Below, piece by piece: positions 23,258-33,776 of a stretch of 64,000 bases of DNA. Position 1 is the first letter of the stretch; every line of letters starts with the position of its first letter. The notes under the pieces were generated by a model. The model searched no databases and was not told the DNA's origin. It was given only the letters and a program-made list of their open reading frames with translations. A program made the translations under genes and the position numbers. Source of the DNA: Stromatinia cepivora (Eukaryota; Ascomycota; Leotiomycetes; Helotiales; Sclerotiniaceae); contig RCTD01000012.1 in assembly GCA_014898415.1 (NCBI GenBank), positions 682,001 through 746,000 of the forward strand, given 5' to 3'.

Positions 23258-24251
23258 TCTTTTCTTCTTTTTTTGAAATGGCGTGGAGCGGAAATGTTGG
23301 ATGGGAAGTTCGTGCTGTTTCTTGGTCAGTTTATGGGAGTTGCTTTGTTGTATTGTGGTGGGGAATCCTTACTTTGACGTCAATATCTAGATAACCATCC
23401 CTTTCTTCGCAAGAATAAGACCGATTAATATTGATCGAGGCAATGTAAATGTCTATAGTCTACAGTCTAGATAAAACAGCTTTTATTGAAAATCTGAAAA
23501 CAGGATTCTATAAAAATAATACAGCTCCTAGTGAATAAATGGAGACGTTCATTTGTTTGTACATGTTCAGCCATTTAGCCGCTAGGGCTAGACATACATG
23601 ATTGGTCGATTTGAACGTCATTCATGTTTATTGCACTATAAACCCGAATTTATTTATTCTTATAGATATTCATACTCAGGCGCAAGTTATTGAATTCTCC
23701 CAAGGGGTAGGTGATTTCTCCCCCGTTCGGCAGACATCCCTGTCCTTCTTCAATTCAGAGCTGAGATTTCATAAGATCAGAGGTGAGGTGGGATAATGAT
23801 TGCTGGACTGATTATTCCGAGCGCAAAGCCCTTGATATGATTCAAAATTAAGAATGATATTGAGATGATTAAGAGCCTTCATCAGTGCCTATATCTAAGA
23901 TTGAACATTTTAGCATATTACTGTCATGTTAGAGTTTACCTGGTTCAAATTATATAATTGCTAGTAGAGTATATTGTCAATAGACAAGAGTTTCAATTAC
24001 CTATCAACTGTTTGCATTTCTCTACTATACTAATTATCCCGGTAATGGAGTTACAGTTCAGTATTTCTGGCAGAGATAATGGAATGAAATGAATTGAACC
24101 ATGCGAGACCAGATCGAAAATGAGGGACATATCATTAGCCATCTATCAAATAGTTCTTCAACTCTGGCGATGAGCCCCCCTCATCTAACTACAAACCTCA
24201 TACCGTAACACGTTCTCCTAAACTCATCTCTCACTTCATACAACGAGATTT
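23258..24251. other. Intergenic region
   Basis: About 1 kb upstream of the hydrolase gene and downstream of the macro-domain gene. No convincing gene or repeat is visible. Confidence 0.5.
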
Positions 24252-25766
24252 TCAATCCTTTTGATGCCGAAAGCATCGATCAGGAAATAAGTGACCGCGC
24301 CAGACCGCGGCATACCCACGCATACGACATTCATCTCCATCTATTTCCAGACCAGTACACTGCACCATCCCATCCTTCTCAACTCCTTCTTTCCATACCT
24401 CAACCTTCGCCTCAGTCCTTATTGCAGTTTCCGTCAGTATCTGCTGACTACGGTCAGCATGAACGAAATTTTCTTTATCCCTCGCGTCCTGGTCTTTTCG
24501 TGCCATTGGCAAGTGTAAACGTTTCATGATTTGTTCTCCTCGCTCAATTCTTTCCTGGTTATATTTATCGAACATGACTTTTTCTTCGCCGGAGAGAGGT
24601 CCAGTGTTGGGATCTTCCTCGGGGTCGGGGATCATCATTCCTTCGTAAAAGGCTTCGGGGTCGAGTCCGGCTTCTAGCATGGCGTAGTAGCGATCGCGTC
24701 CCATCCACATGCGAGAAAGTGGCTCGTAGAAATTGAGGAGGTAGTTGGGGGGTTCTTCGTCGGAATCGCTTGGGGTTTCGTCACGCCCGCCTTCAGGTCT
24801 CGGCGGGGGTACAGGCGGAGATTTGGATGGAGACTTGGATGGAGGCCCGATTGGAGGCCCGGTTGGAAGAGCTGATCCACTAGGTGGTCTAGGGGGAGGC
24901 CGGCTGACTGCCGCGGCTGGACTAGAAACACTAGCTGTCGTGGCCGGCATGGATGAACTATTTGTAGTACCCAGAGGAGGTGTTGGTGAAACGGATAAGC
25001 CAGAAGGGGGATCCGGAGTCCCGAATTCATCAGAATACCCCTGAATACCTGTGATAGCTTTCGGTTGAGGTGGTGGCATATCGACTGTCGTAGCTGGAGG
25101 AGGAGCTGGTGGTTTAGTAGTGTCGGATAGTGGTCTGAAAGCCGCGGCTGGTTCGTTGCTCCTATCCGGGCCGTCGTTTGGAATATATTGTTGGAGGTTG
25201 GGATACTTCATCTCGGCTATCTCTGATTGTCGAAAGTTGAATAGCAATATACTTATACGATCCATTTCCCCTTGATGACTATTTATCCAATCTCTAATAG
25301 TGTTAATTACCGTAAACCCTGCTGTTGCCCCTGGCATCATAAAGATTCCGACCGAAATAGCTGGAAACGCAATGGATCTGAGATTATTTTTCACCGCCAG
25401 GCTTAGACTATTGCGATAAGCGTCGGCCAGAAGTCCTGTGTCTCTTTGTTTTGGTTGACGCCAATCCGGACCAACAGCATGGATAATATATCGGCATGAT
25501 TTTATATTCCAAGAATGAGTCGTTCCATAAGCGCCACCCACCTTCCCTGGATGTGGGAACTGCATCTTCATTTCCGCTGCCAGGTCTGGCCCAGCTTCTC
25601 TGTGAATTAGCCCATCAAGACCACCCCCCTTCACCAATCTAGCATTCGCAGCATTAACAATGACATCCACCGGATACCGTAACAGATTCCCCTCGAGAAC
25701 CTCAACTGTGGTGCCTTTATACTCTGTGGTCGCAATGACCTTGAATTGATTTGAAGGACCACTCAT
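24252..25766 (-). CDS. Macro-domain protein with proline-rich extension
   Basis: Single-exon 504-residue protein. Residues about 10-175 form a macro domain, a fold that binds ADP-ribose or its derivatives and in some members removes ADP-ribose from proteins or the phosphate from ADP-ribose-1''-phosphate. Signatures are IVNAANARLVKGGGLDGLIH (ligand loop with Asn-Ala-Asn and the GGG turn), YIIHAVGPDW, and AFPAISVGIFMMPG in place of the usual FPAISTGxYGYP. Residues about 205-330 are proline-rich (PPRP and PPPxP repeats), a likely SH3 or profilin-type ligand. A conserved-looking acidic module follows (NYLLNFYEPLSRMWMGRDRY...DPEAFYEGMMIPDPEEDP). The tail CTGLEIDGDECRMRGYAAVW...DRC is Cys-containing and may bind metal. 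Catalytic activity is not provable from sequence. The next upstream gene on the same strand is the RNA-ligase-fold protein. Confidence 0.88.
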   Translation of the reverse strand: MSGPSNQFKVIATTEYKGTTVEVLEGNLLRYPVDVIVNAANARLVKGGGLDGLIHREAGPDLAAEMKMQFPHPGKVGGAYGTTHSWNIKSCRYIIHAVGPDWRQPKQRDTGLLADAYRNSLSLAVKNNLRSIAFPAISVGIFMMPGATAGFTVINTIRDWINSHQGEMDRISILLFNFRQSEIAEMKYPNLQQYIPNDGPDRSNEPAAAFRPLSDTTKPPAPPPATTVDMPPPQPKAITGIQGYSDEFGTPDPPSGLSVSPTPPLGTTNSSSMPATTASVSSPAAAVSRPPPRPPSGSALPTGPPIGPPSKSPSKSPPVPPPRPEGGRDETPSDSDEEPPNYLLNFYEPLSRMWMGRDRYYAMLEAGLDPEAFYEGMMIPDPEEDPNTGPLSGEEKVMFDKYNQERIERGEQIMKRLHLPMARKDQDARDKENFVHADRSQQILTETAIRTEAKVEVWKEGVEKDGMVQCTGLEIDGDECRMRGYAAVWRGHLFPDRCFRHQKD

Positions 25767-26709
25767 CTTGGAAGAGGTTTGATATTGGTGTCTAGTCGCA
25801 AATCGTACACATGAAAAGCTTCGATGACTGTAACTCTGTCGTAATTTCCACTTGGAACTACATTGAATTGGTTTCTTTCAAGGACAAGATCTAAAAAAAC
25901 AAACACGAACAAGCAATGAAAGAAGACCGTTTGCGGTCCGAGCTAGGGATAAAGAAAGGTACCAAAGTTATTATTGACATAAGAAAGAACAATGCATCGG
26001 TAAGTATTAAACACGACAAGTGTAAAGAAAGTCGAGTTTTATCAATAATTTCTTCAAGATTATTGACCGTGTTGGTGGTATCTTACCAGAAAAAGCTGCT
26101 GAAATCTTGCATGATTGATGCGAATGGTGATGATAGCCCTGTTCATCGCGGAAAAGCGAGTGAAAATCATAAGCAGAATAGATATAATAGGAAGTGAAGT
26201 ACGTTTTATACTGATATATAGATTCATGATGTCTAATAGCAGGATCTCGATACATCCTTTACATATCGAGAGTTTTGTATTCGAGATGATCTGGTGAAAA
26301 TGTGGAAGTCGGAAAGGTGGAAGAGGTTGATTGAACATATGATTCCCCGGAAATAAAAACCGAAAAGTGTTCTTATTCCCAGTTGATGTATTTCTACAAA
26401 TTTGACGCTAAATTCATCAAGGTGGGAGGAACTTCTCTTTTCTCTGTTTTTCAGATGTGCAACAAATCCTCAAAGTGTTGGCGAGTCACGTTTATATTCA
26501 CCGCTTCCTGGCCGGCAGAATTTGTTCATTTGTTTTGCTATTTCACTGTCCAAGAACTCACAATAATTGTGTGCACGATTTTTCAATCATATTAAGACAT
26601 CAGAAGAATATCAAGTATTACTATGCAAGAATATATTTTCCAAACAAAGCTCATAAATAAGTTGCTGCGCACTATTATGCTAAAATCCGAGGTATCAAAA
26701 AAAAAAAAC
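25767..26709. other. Intergenic region upstream of the macro-domain gene
   Basis: About 940 bp of AT-rich sequence. ORFs at 25916-26197 and 26383-26595 have no protein character. It presumably contains the macro gene promoter and the 3' end of the RNA-ligase gene. Confidence 0.45.
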
Positions 26710-28659
26710 TCAAAGCGCCGTCCCAACATTAAAGTTCCAATCATGCTCCTTAAATAATAACTCTTCAAAATACCACTCTCTACCGATTGTCTCAATCTCT
26801 TTCTTCAAGAGATCCCTATCGATCTCCATTCCCTCAATCTCTGCTTTCTCCTCTATTGCAATGTCGTGGTACAACCACTTTAGGAAAGCTACCACGCCGT
26901 TCCTATCTCTTGGAACCTGCTTCTCGGAAAGGAATTGCCAGGCCTGCTCCAGTCTTCTGTCTCGGACTACCTCACACGCGAATGATCTAGCTGCTGCAGC
27001 TTTTGGAATCTCGACTGTCTTGAATTGTAATGGTATATGAATCGGCTTGACGGTCTCCAATGACATCTCCTCAAACTTCTCAAGAATCGGTGACAGGGGA
27101 GTAAATTTTGCATTTTCTGGCTCCGCAACGTTGATCCTTCTAAGCAATGGAAGAGGCCAATCACATTGGCCCTCGTCTTCGTTCTTCAATAGTTCCCGAT
27201 TAGATCCTTCAGACATTGCTGGCGAGAAGGTAATACTCTTAACAGGGCTAGAAACTTCCGGCACAAGTTCATCGACCTTCTGGCGTGTCGGTGACGATGT
27301 GACAGACCCACCACTCTGGATGAGTTCCATAATTTCTGATCTTGCTTGTTGGATCATCTCAGGTGTCAATTGCGTCGATTTAGTGCTCTCAATAAGTTTT
27401 CGGCTCACCGGGGCAGCTCCTTCGGCTTTCATGAACACCGGAGATATAGAGTCTTCCATATGCTTGGGGCTTTCTAGGCTCCGATTTCCGTCTTTCGCAA
27501 GTACTAGTGCAGCTCTGCCACCTTGATTTGGTCTTGTATTCTCTGATGGAACCACATTGACTTTCCCTGGTGCCGATGCCATTGAAGCAATACTCTGACC
27601 AGGCTTCGCTTTCTGTTGATATCCAACTGTGGCATTCTTACTATTCCATGGGGTAGGGTTTGTCTCAGAAAGTGGCTGTCTCAAATGTGGGCTTTGTGAT
27701 GCTGCCATGTTCTCCGATTGCTTTTGAGGAACCCTGCTTGCCGCAGCAGGGGGGGTCAAAGGCGGAAAGTCGGAAACCACGAAATCGCCTCGATGTGGAG
27801 CTGTGTTGCCCATTGGTATAGAAGGTGCACCTCCACTTGCAGGAGGAGGAGTTTGCGTTGAAAAAATGGGCGTCACGAAACCACTTCGTTGCGGCATTCT
27901 AGCCGCTGGTCCAGCCACAGCAGTCCCCATTGATATTGGTCCTTTTAGCTTCAACCAATACTTCGCATCGTGGCAAAGAGGCGCAGCGGGTTTCCAGACA
28001 ATGCCCTCACCCAGCCCGATGATTCCGAAAGATTTGGCGAATGGACATTCCTTTTCTACTGCATTGGCTAGTGCTTGCATCCTCTCAAATGCTGGCTTTG
28101 GATTCTTGATAGCAATCATCTCGTGAAAAAAACCTCCTCGAGAGACGTTGAAAATGCCGACAGATTCGTTGTGAATATCGGCATACTGCTCATCTGGCTG
28201 CCATTCATCATTGATCGACACAGAAATGATGACAAAACATTTCTTAGGCAATGCACTGATGGCGACATCTTTCTGAATCCTCGGCCCAATAAATTCTCCA
28301 GCAATAATCAGAGGATGATCTTCTTGTACCTTGGCTTTCGGGTTCAGTTTCAAAAATCGAGAATGGAATTGCTTCTTCAAATCCAGGATTTGAGGCTTAA
28401 GTGCAAGGGCAAAAGGCACGAAGCCAATGGTGTCCTTTTCCGCAGTTAAGTGGTCGGTGTTTCGGGACTGGAGTTGAATCGTGTGGTCGGCGTGAATGAG
28501 GAAATCGGCATGAGTCCCGTGCAGTTTCACGGTACCAGTGACCGAAATGCTGGTAGCCCGTCGACCTTTCGTCTTGTTCTGATACTTGTTAAACTCCAGC
28601 ATCAGGTTCTTTGGTTTCCCAGAAATTTTCGGGTAGAGAGTTTTGCCGGAGTATTCCAT
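26710..28659 (-). CDS. RNA-ligase-fold (nucleotidyltransferase) domain protein
   Basis: Single-exon 649-residue protein with a covalent nucleotidyltransferase domain of the RNA-ligase type (T4 Rnl2-like superfamily) at about residues 38-242. Motif I is TVKLHGTHAD with candidate nucleophile Lys45. QSR (Arg66) follows. IIAGEFIG (Glu122) is a motif III candidate, CFVIISV at 141-147 resembles IIIa, GEGIVWK (217-223) is motif IV, and YWLKLKG (234-240) is motif V with two lysines. All the residues expected for AMP transfer appear present, so an active ligase or adenylyltransferase is plausible. Residues about 245-500 are low-complexity. The C-terminal 110 residues are predicted helical (RRLEQAWQFLSEKQVPRDRN...KEIETIGREWYFEELLF), a possible specificity domain I do not recognise. 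It is not the Trl1 tRNA ligase, which has extra kinase and phosphodiesterase domains. Substrate unknown. Confidence 0.85.
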   Translation of the reverse strand: MEYSGKTLYPKISGKPKNLMLEFNKYQNKTKGRRATSISVTGTVKLHGTHADFLIHADHTIQLQSRNTDHLTAEKDTIGFVPFALALKPQILDLKKQFHSRFLKLNPKAKVQEDHPLIIAGEFIGPRIQKDVAISALPKKCFVIISVSINDEWQPDEQYADIHNESVGIFNVSRGGFFHEMIAIKNPKPAFERMQALANAVEKECPFAKSFGIIGLGEGIVWKPAAPLCHDAKYWLKLKGPISMGTAVAGPAARMPQRSGFVTPIFSTQTPPPASGGAPSIPMGNTAPHRGDFVVSDFPPLTPPAAASRVPQKQSENMAASQSPHLRQPLSETNPTPWNSKNATVGYQQKAKPGQSIASMASAPGKVNVVPSENTRPNQGGRAALVLAKDGNRSLESPKHMEDSISPVFMKAEGAAPVSRKLIESTKSTQLTPEMIQQARSEIMELIQSGGSVTSSPTRQKVDELVPEVSSPVKSITFSPAMSEGSNRELLKNEDEGQCDWPLPLLRRINVAEPENAKFTPLSPILEKFEEMSLETVKPIHIPLQFKTVEIPKAAAARSFACEVVRDRRLEQAWQFLSEKQVPRDRNGVVAFLKWLYHDIAIEEKAEIEGMEIDRDLLKKEIETIGREWYFEELLFKEHDWNFNVGTAL

Positions 28660-29135
28660 GCTAATAGATTTGTTATGGTTAAAGATAGATGTTGAGATAC
28701 TGAATCTTGAGTCTGAAAGTGAGATATTATCAAAATTGAAGAGTTTGGAAGTTGTTGTAAAGAAGAGGAGTTTTTTTTTGCGAATGCGTAGTCCTGATGA
28801 CTGTATATAAAGATGAAGCTTTGCGAAAGTGAATCAAGCTCCCAAGCAAAAAGAGGTTGAGCGTACGGAAGGAGCAAGCGCTAGGCACAGTTGAATCCAG
28901 TGCAAGTCGATAACCCTAATCTCGAAAGTAAAATTGCCTTTTGTACCGCAACCTAGGTGAATAGGGAAGAATATAATCATGCAGTCGTCTTTCGGAAGGC
29001 GGAAATGAGAAAATCATTTCTTATAACTCATCCATCATGCAAGTACCGCAACGAAGGTGAATGAGAAAGAACTCTTACCATCCGATGAACTCCCCAACAT
29101 CGCAAATGAGCAAAGCACCTCATGAAATTCACCCA
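28660..29135. other. Intergenic region
   Basis: Upstream region of the RNA-ligase-fold gene and 3' end of the next minus-strand gene. No gene seen. Confidence 0.45.
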
Positions 29136-30077
29136 CTATGCAAGCTCTGCTACCACTGGTTGTCTATATTCAGTATCAGGTGCCTCCACAATCCCACTCC
29201 GCTGTATCGAGTCCGCCTGTACCAAACTCCAAGTCGACTGCTGATCACCCATCATCATACCCATATCCATGGCCACATTATTCGAAATGACAAGAATCCT
29301 AAACCTTCTCCGTTCCTTCTCCTTCAGTTTCCTCTCCTTCCTGCTCATTTTCTTCTTCTTTTGATCCTCCTCATCCTCCTCATCCTCTCCATCACTTCCC
29401 CCCTTCACAACCGGTAATTCCAACCACACCTGAAACCCCTTGTCTCGAAACGTCTGCTCATTCCATTTATGAAGTGTAGCTCTAAGACTTCCTTCATGCA
29501 TTAGTCCATCTTTGACTTTATTAAGTACTTTTTTTCTATGCACCGAGCGCCCCGTATAATATCCCGCAAAAGGACCCCCGAATACTAGAAGTCCGGTGCT
29601 AAGTAAACCGGTAGAGATACCTGCAGTCCAGGCGGCCCAATCTTCTGTTAAGCTTAGATTTGCGGCTTTGACAATTTCGTTGGTGAAGAGATGCCATTCA
29701 TCGTGTGTGACGCGGTACTCGTAGAGACGTTGATGGAAGGGGAAGCCGGAGGCTAGTGAATCGGTTCTGGTCGGGATGACGAATCTCTCGAGGGGAAAGG
29801 GGGGGGTGGAGGGAGTCGATGTTATGGTTGGGTTGATGGAGACGGTGTCGGAGGTGTCTTTTTCTTCGGGATAGGGGTTTATTAGATGGGCTGGTGCTTC
29901 GGTTGGGTCATAATCTGGGGATTGGCTTCGTATTTGTTAGTTTAAGTGATTCTTGTATGGAAACTAGTCGGCTTACAATGCTATAGATGGCTTTTCTTTA
30001 ATTTCTGGCGGAGGGAGGCCTTTTCTTTTGATCACATTACCTGACATCACTCGGGGAGGTTTGATATCGTAATCCAT
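29136..30077 (-). CDS. Unrecognised protein with glycine-rich hydrophobic segment
   Basis: Two exons, 30077-29977 and 29925-29136 (intron 51 bp, AG at 29927-29926), give 296 residues. I do not recognise the family. It starts MDYDIKPPRVMSGNVIKRKG, has a Ser/Thr/Pro-rich middle, then a globular part (PFHQRLYEYRVTHDEWHLF). The WAAWTAGISTGLLSTGLLVF stretch that follows is glycine-rich and continues into GGPFAGYYTGRSVHRKK. This segment is hydrophobic enough to be a membrane helix pair or a glycine-zipper. After it come an acidic/lysine cluster (EDEEDEEDQKKKKMSRKERKLKEKERRR) and a conserved-looking end. The splice at TT|C gives FQSPDYDP. A membrane-associated fungal protein is my best description; any function would be a guess. 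Confidence 0.7.
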
Positions 30078-30968
30078 TTTCACTAGAAATGCGTGACAGC
30101 CAGGAAGATATATGAGAGGAAAACACAGAAACGTTCTAAGTAATTATTGATCACTCAACGAATTAACAGTAGAAAATATACAAAATATCTTATCAAGCAT
30201 CATCAGTTCAATATTAAATATACAGAAAAGAAAACAATCAACGAAACTAAGTTTAATTACCTACCGTCTACAAAAAAGTATATTTTTGTAGTCCCGCCTC
30301 AGTCACACCACATGCACAAGATCAATTTATCGATTTTGGAACATCGGCAGAATCTCATACCGGCAGAAATCCACATTCACGTACTCGACTAGAAAAGATC
30401 ATCAACCCATTACAAATATATAATAATACTTAGATCAAATATTAAGATTATAACGTGGGTATCCCTAAAGATGAAAAATAATGAATTTCATTGAATTTCA
30501 TTAAATCATATGATATTTTCCCAAAAAAACCATTTTCATCATTTATCGAAAAGAGCTTCAAGATCTGACCCACTTTTATTCATTTGATAGATTTAATTGG
30601 CTAGAAAAAACACATGTATAATCTTGGTATAATATTTTATACAAGGTTATGGGGTTTATAATATGAAATTATATAATCATGCCCAGTATTATATAATTCG
30701 CCCATCCCTACATGCCTACCCACAATCCCAGCAGCATCTCCGCCGTTATAAAATTGAGCCACTAGTGATTTTAAAAATGGGACATACGGACGAACGGATC
30801 AGTTTAAAATTTAAAAACATAGACATCTGTGGTATTACTATGCGACAACTCATTTGGAGAAGATCCTGGAAGCCTGGAGGAAAAACTCACACTTCATTCC
30901 AAGAAATGGGTGACGAGTTCAATCTCCACAATCATGGAATTTGAGTGATCCTTGAAAAGTTTATTGTT
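30078..30968. other. AT-rich gene-poor interval
   Basis: Very AT-rich sequence up to the left target-site duplication of the MITE. ORFs are short and incoherent. Nothing else is visible. Confidence 0.5.
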
Positions 30969-30976
30969 GTTGAAAT

Positions 30977-31494
30977 GGGAGCGTCTGAAATGGCATCGAA
31001 ATGCCAAGGCCCTTACCTAATCAAGCAACTTCCGATATTCCGATATTCCTCAAATATTAATCCCTGTCAGAATCGAACTTTTTCATACAATTACCCTACA
31101 GGCTCTAAATCACTAAAACTACAAGACTTTCAGGAGCCTTCAAGGCCTAAACCTCAACTTTCAATCGAATCAATCACCAATCACGATATTTTCGTTATTT
31201 TGAATATACTACCCAATCAGAAACAGTGAATAATACAATACCTAGAATTTAAAAAATTCATTTCGAATGTAATTAATGAAAATAAGTCATCATAACATTC
31301 TACTAATGATTGATGAAAATACAATACTCCAAACTATAACCAATAGAAATTAATTATATAAGCCACTGTAGCATTTCATTCGTGATCTCGGTAACGTTGC
31401 TTATATAATCATTTTATTGCTACCATAAATGGCTTAAGTCGAATATGAAGGCTAATGGGGGCCTTGGCATTTCGATGCCATTTCAGACGCTCCC
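30977..31494. mobile_element. Non-autonomous hAT-like MITE, 518 bp
   Basis: The 36 bases at 30977-31012 (starting GGGAGCGTCTGAAATGGCAT) are the exact reverse complement of 31459-31494. Each end is flanked by the same 8 bases, GTTGAAAT, at 30969-30976 and 31495-31502. Perfect terminal inverted repeats with an 8-bp direct duplication mark a cut-and-paste DNA element; an 8-bp target duplication is typical of the hAT and P superfamilies. Each terminal repeat also holds an internal 6-bp palindrome, TGGCAT-CGAA-ATGCCA. No transposase frame exists inside, so the element is non-autonomous. Perfect arms and duplication indicate recent insertion. It sits in a gene-poor AT-rich interval. Superfamily assignment is inference. 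Confidence 0.88.
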
Positions 31495-31502
31495 GTTGAA
31501 AT

Positions 31503-32624
31503 GAGTAAGGAACTCTCGGCGGCACAACTCTATGACTTGCTTTAAAAGGATATAAATGCCACTTAGTATTTGCATTACCTAGCATTAATGGAATATTTCC
31601 GCCATGTCCGATCATTGCATTGGCAAGACATGTTGTTTCTAATGCTTCATTTCATCGGTCTGGAGTCTTAGTGATTCATTCCACTTCCTTTGAACTCGCT
31701 GCATGGCCGAACCAGCAATGCCCTAGCTGAAAGTGTCTGAGTGTATTGACTTTGACGCCTCATCCATAGAGCGAAGACAAACCACCAGAACGACTGCCAA
31801 AAAAACAAAGTTAACCTATCCGAACTAACATATGCTAGACATGAATTGTGGTACGACGATGGCTGGAACATTACCTAGGATGATGAAATGAAAGTGACAG
31901 TAGCTCAGTAATGACCATTGAGCCTACGCATCGCGGCTTTCGGGCGGAGCTGAACGCTCAATACTTTCTCTTCGTCACTCCCGGAAGCCCCGGGCCTTGA
32001 TCAGCCATGTTTTCGACATACATATCTTGCGCTTGCTGACACAGATTCCATTCATGAAGTTATTGTAGATGTGCTCCTCGCAGTGCGATCACCTCTTTAG
32101 AACAACTCATCCGCGAGGAATTCGAAAGCAAAAAGAAACTCGAAAGAGTGGTCTGTTAGTCTAAATATACAACGAACTGGAAAGAATATCTGCGTCACAT
32201 ATTCAACAAAGAGCAAAGAACAAATTGTTCCAACTATAGAGGAAGTAAGGAAGCAAACATGGTGGGGATTGCTGACTTGTTAAATCACATTGATATGAAA
32301 GTATATGATGGGAAACTTCTCCCGAACAGCTTCCTATCTCAAACGAAGCATGTGCGCAACAAATGATAAAAGGGACCTTTGATAAAACCAACATTTACAA
32401 TATCCAAGAATATCCCATGCATAAAAGATTCCTTCAAAAGCCCATAACAGTAGTGCTACCGAAACCACAGATTATCCCAAACATCGAAACTATACTTAAT
32501 GACCAAACATATCTCAATTACAAGTACCAGACGAGATAATCATGACCCAGCAGTACCATAGTACCATTCAGTCAGAAGCAATCATTGGTCGCGTGGCTGC
32601 CTTGTATCACTTCTACCAGAAACT
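31503..32624. other. Gene-poor interval after the MITE
   Basis: No coherent coding stretch. Short ORFs overlap the MITE end or lack character. It may hold the promoter or an upstream part of the remnant that ends at 32625. Confidence 0.4.
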
Positions 32625-33164
32625 TCACAAATCGCTAAGGCTCAGCAAATCCGACATTTCTTGTTCGAAGTTATCAACTTCTTTCATGGCTCTTATATGG
32701 CGCACGAGTCTTTGTGTAAGAAAGATCTCTCTTCGAGAGAGATTGATAGTCATGGATCGAACATTTAGTTCCACGAAATCAGCTGGACGATTCTGTTATT
32801 TTCGTCCATGGGTTCATTTCTTGCAGCGAATACTCGTCTACCCGCAACCGATTCCATTTCAAAATAGGAGGTATTTCGTCACATTCATCACATGAGTCGA
32901 GATAAATATCAATCCCAGGCAAAAGGCCACTGGCACGAGGAATTTGCATCAAGGTGATATTGTTATGTCCCAGTGGTCCTTTAAGATTGGGCCATCACAT
33001 AGAATGGAAGAATCCAGAAGATCACTGCTGGAGAATGTGACCACTCTTTCGTATATCATACTATGAAGCTCAGGGACAAGACCAAGCAAGATGCACCAAG
33101 ACATTTTTTTGAGGTTTCTCCTGAGGTTTGGAGAGGTTCGACAATAGATAAATTTTGATTTCAA
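32625..33164 (-). pseudogene. Decayed unrecognised gene (GLVPELHSMIYERVV start)
   Basis: Reading the minus strand gives three coherent protein blocks in different frames. First is a start region with GLVPELHSMIYERVVTF, resembling the LPPELRxMIYE motif of fungal F-box-like/2EXR proteins. Next is GHNNITLMQIPRASGLLPGI running to NPWTKITESSS (stop). Last is ADFVELNVRSMTINLSRREI running to EMSDLLSLSDL and a stop at 32627-32625. The frame changes near 32990 and 32785 and no introns fit, so this looks like a frameshifted remnant. Family is unproven. Confidence 0.4.
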
Positions 33165-33776
33165 TTGCTATCTGATAACTTTAAACTGAACTTTCAAAAT
33201 TCAAAGTTTATCAAATATTGAAAGCCTTCAATCAAATTTGGACTAAAGTTTAGGGGAGAGAGACAAAGTGCGGAATGGGGGGAAGTTTGCTTGGGGTTGG
33301 GTATTCCATTTGGAATATGAGAAGAGACTGCGTTTGATACTTGAATTGATATGCTGGGCATGGGACAGAAAAGTTGGAATCCGAGTGACGTTGATAGTGT
33401 ATCACAGAAGAGTCAGCAAGGTACTCCGCATAGCAGTTATCAATTAATGATCTAACCTATTTAAGTACTCACCAGCCTCGGCAGACAAGTATTCACTAGC
33501 AAGCTCACCATCAGCCTCGTCAAAGTAAACAAAAAAACTCTCCAGAACCACCCCTCCTTGGACTCAACAACCATTCTTCCAAATTCCCCGAACAGTTTTT
33601 TTTTTTCGAGTTCCTGAAGTCTCCCCGATTCCAAATCTGCAATAAAATTTCTACTTTTCCCCAATTTGCAGAAATTGGTTTGGGTCACAGACGTGCAACA
33701 AACTTTTGGGGTGGTGTGGTGTTGGCAGAATATCGTCTGGTTCAATCGAACATCCAGCCTCAGTACAAACTACGAA

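Noticed and set aside
32730..32760. Short palindrome ATCTCTCTTCGAGAGAGAT
   Set aside because: Lies inside the coherent block of a gene remnant and is only a 7-bp stem.
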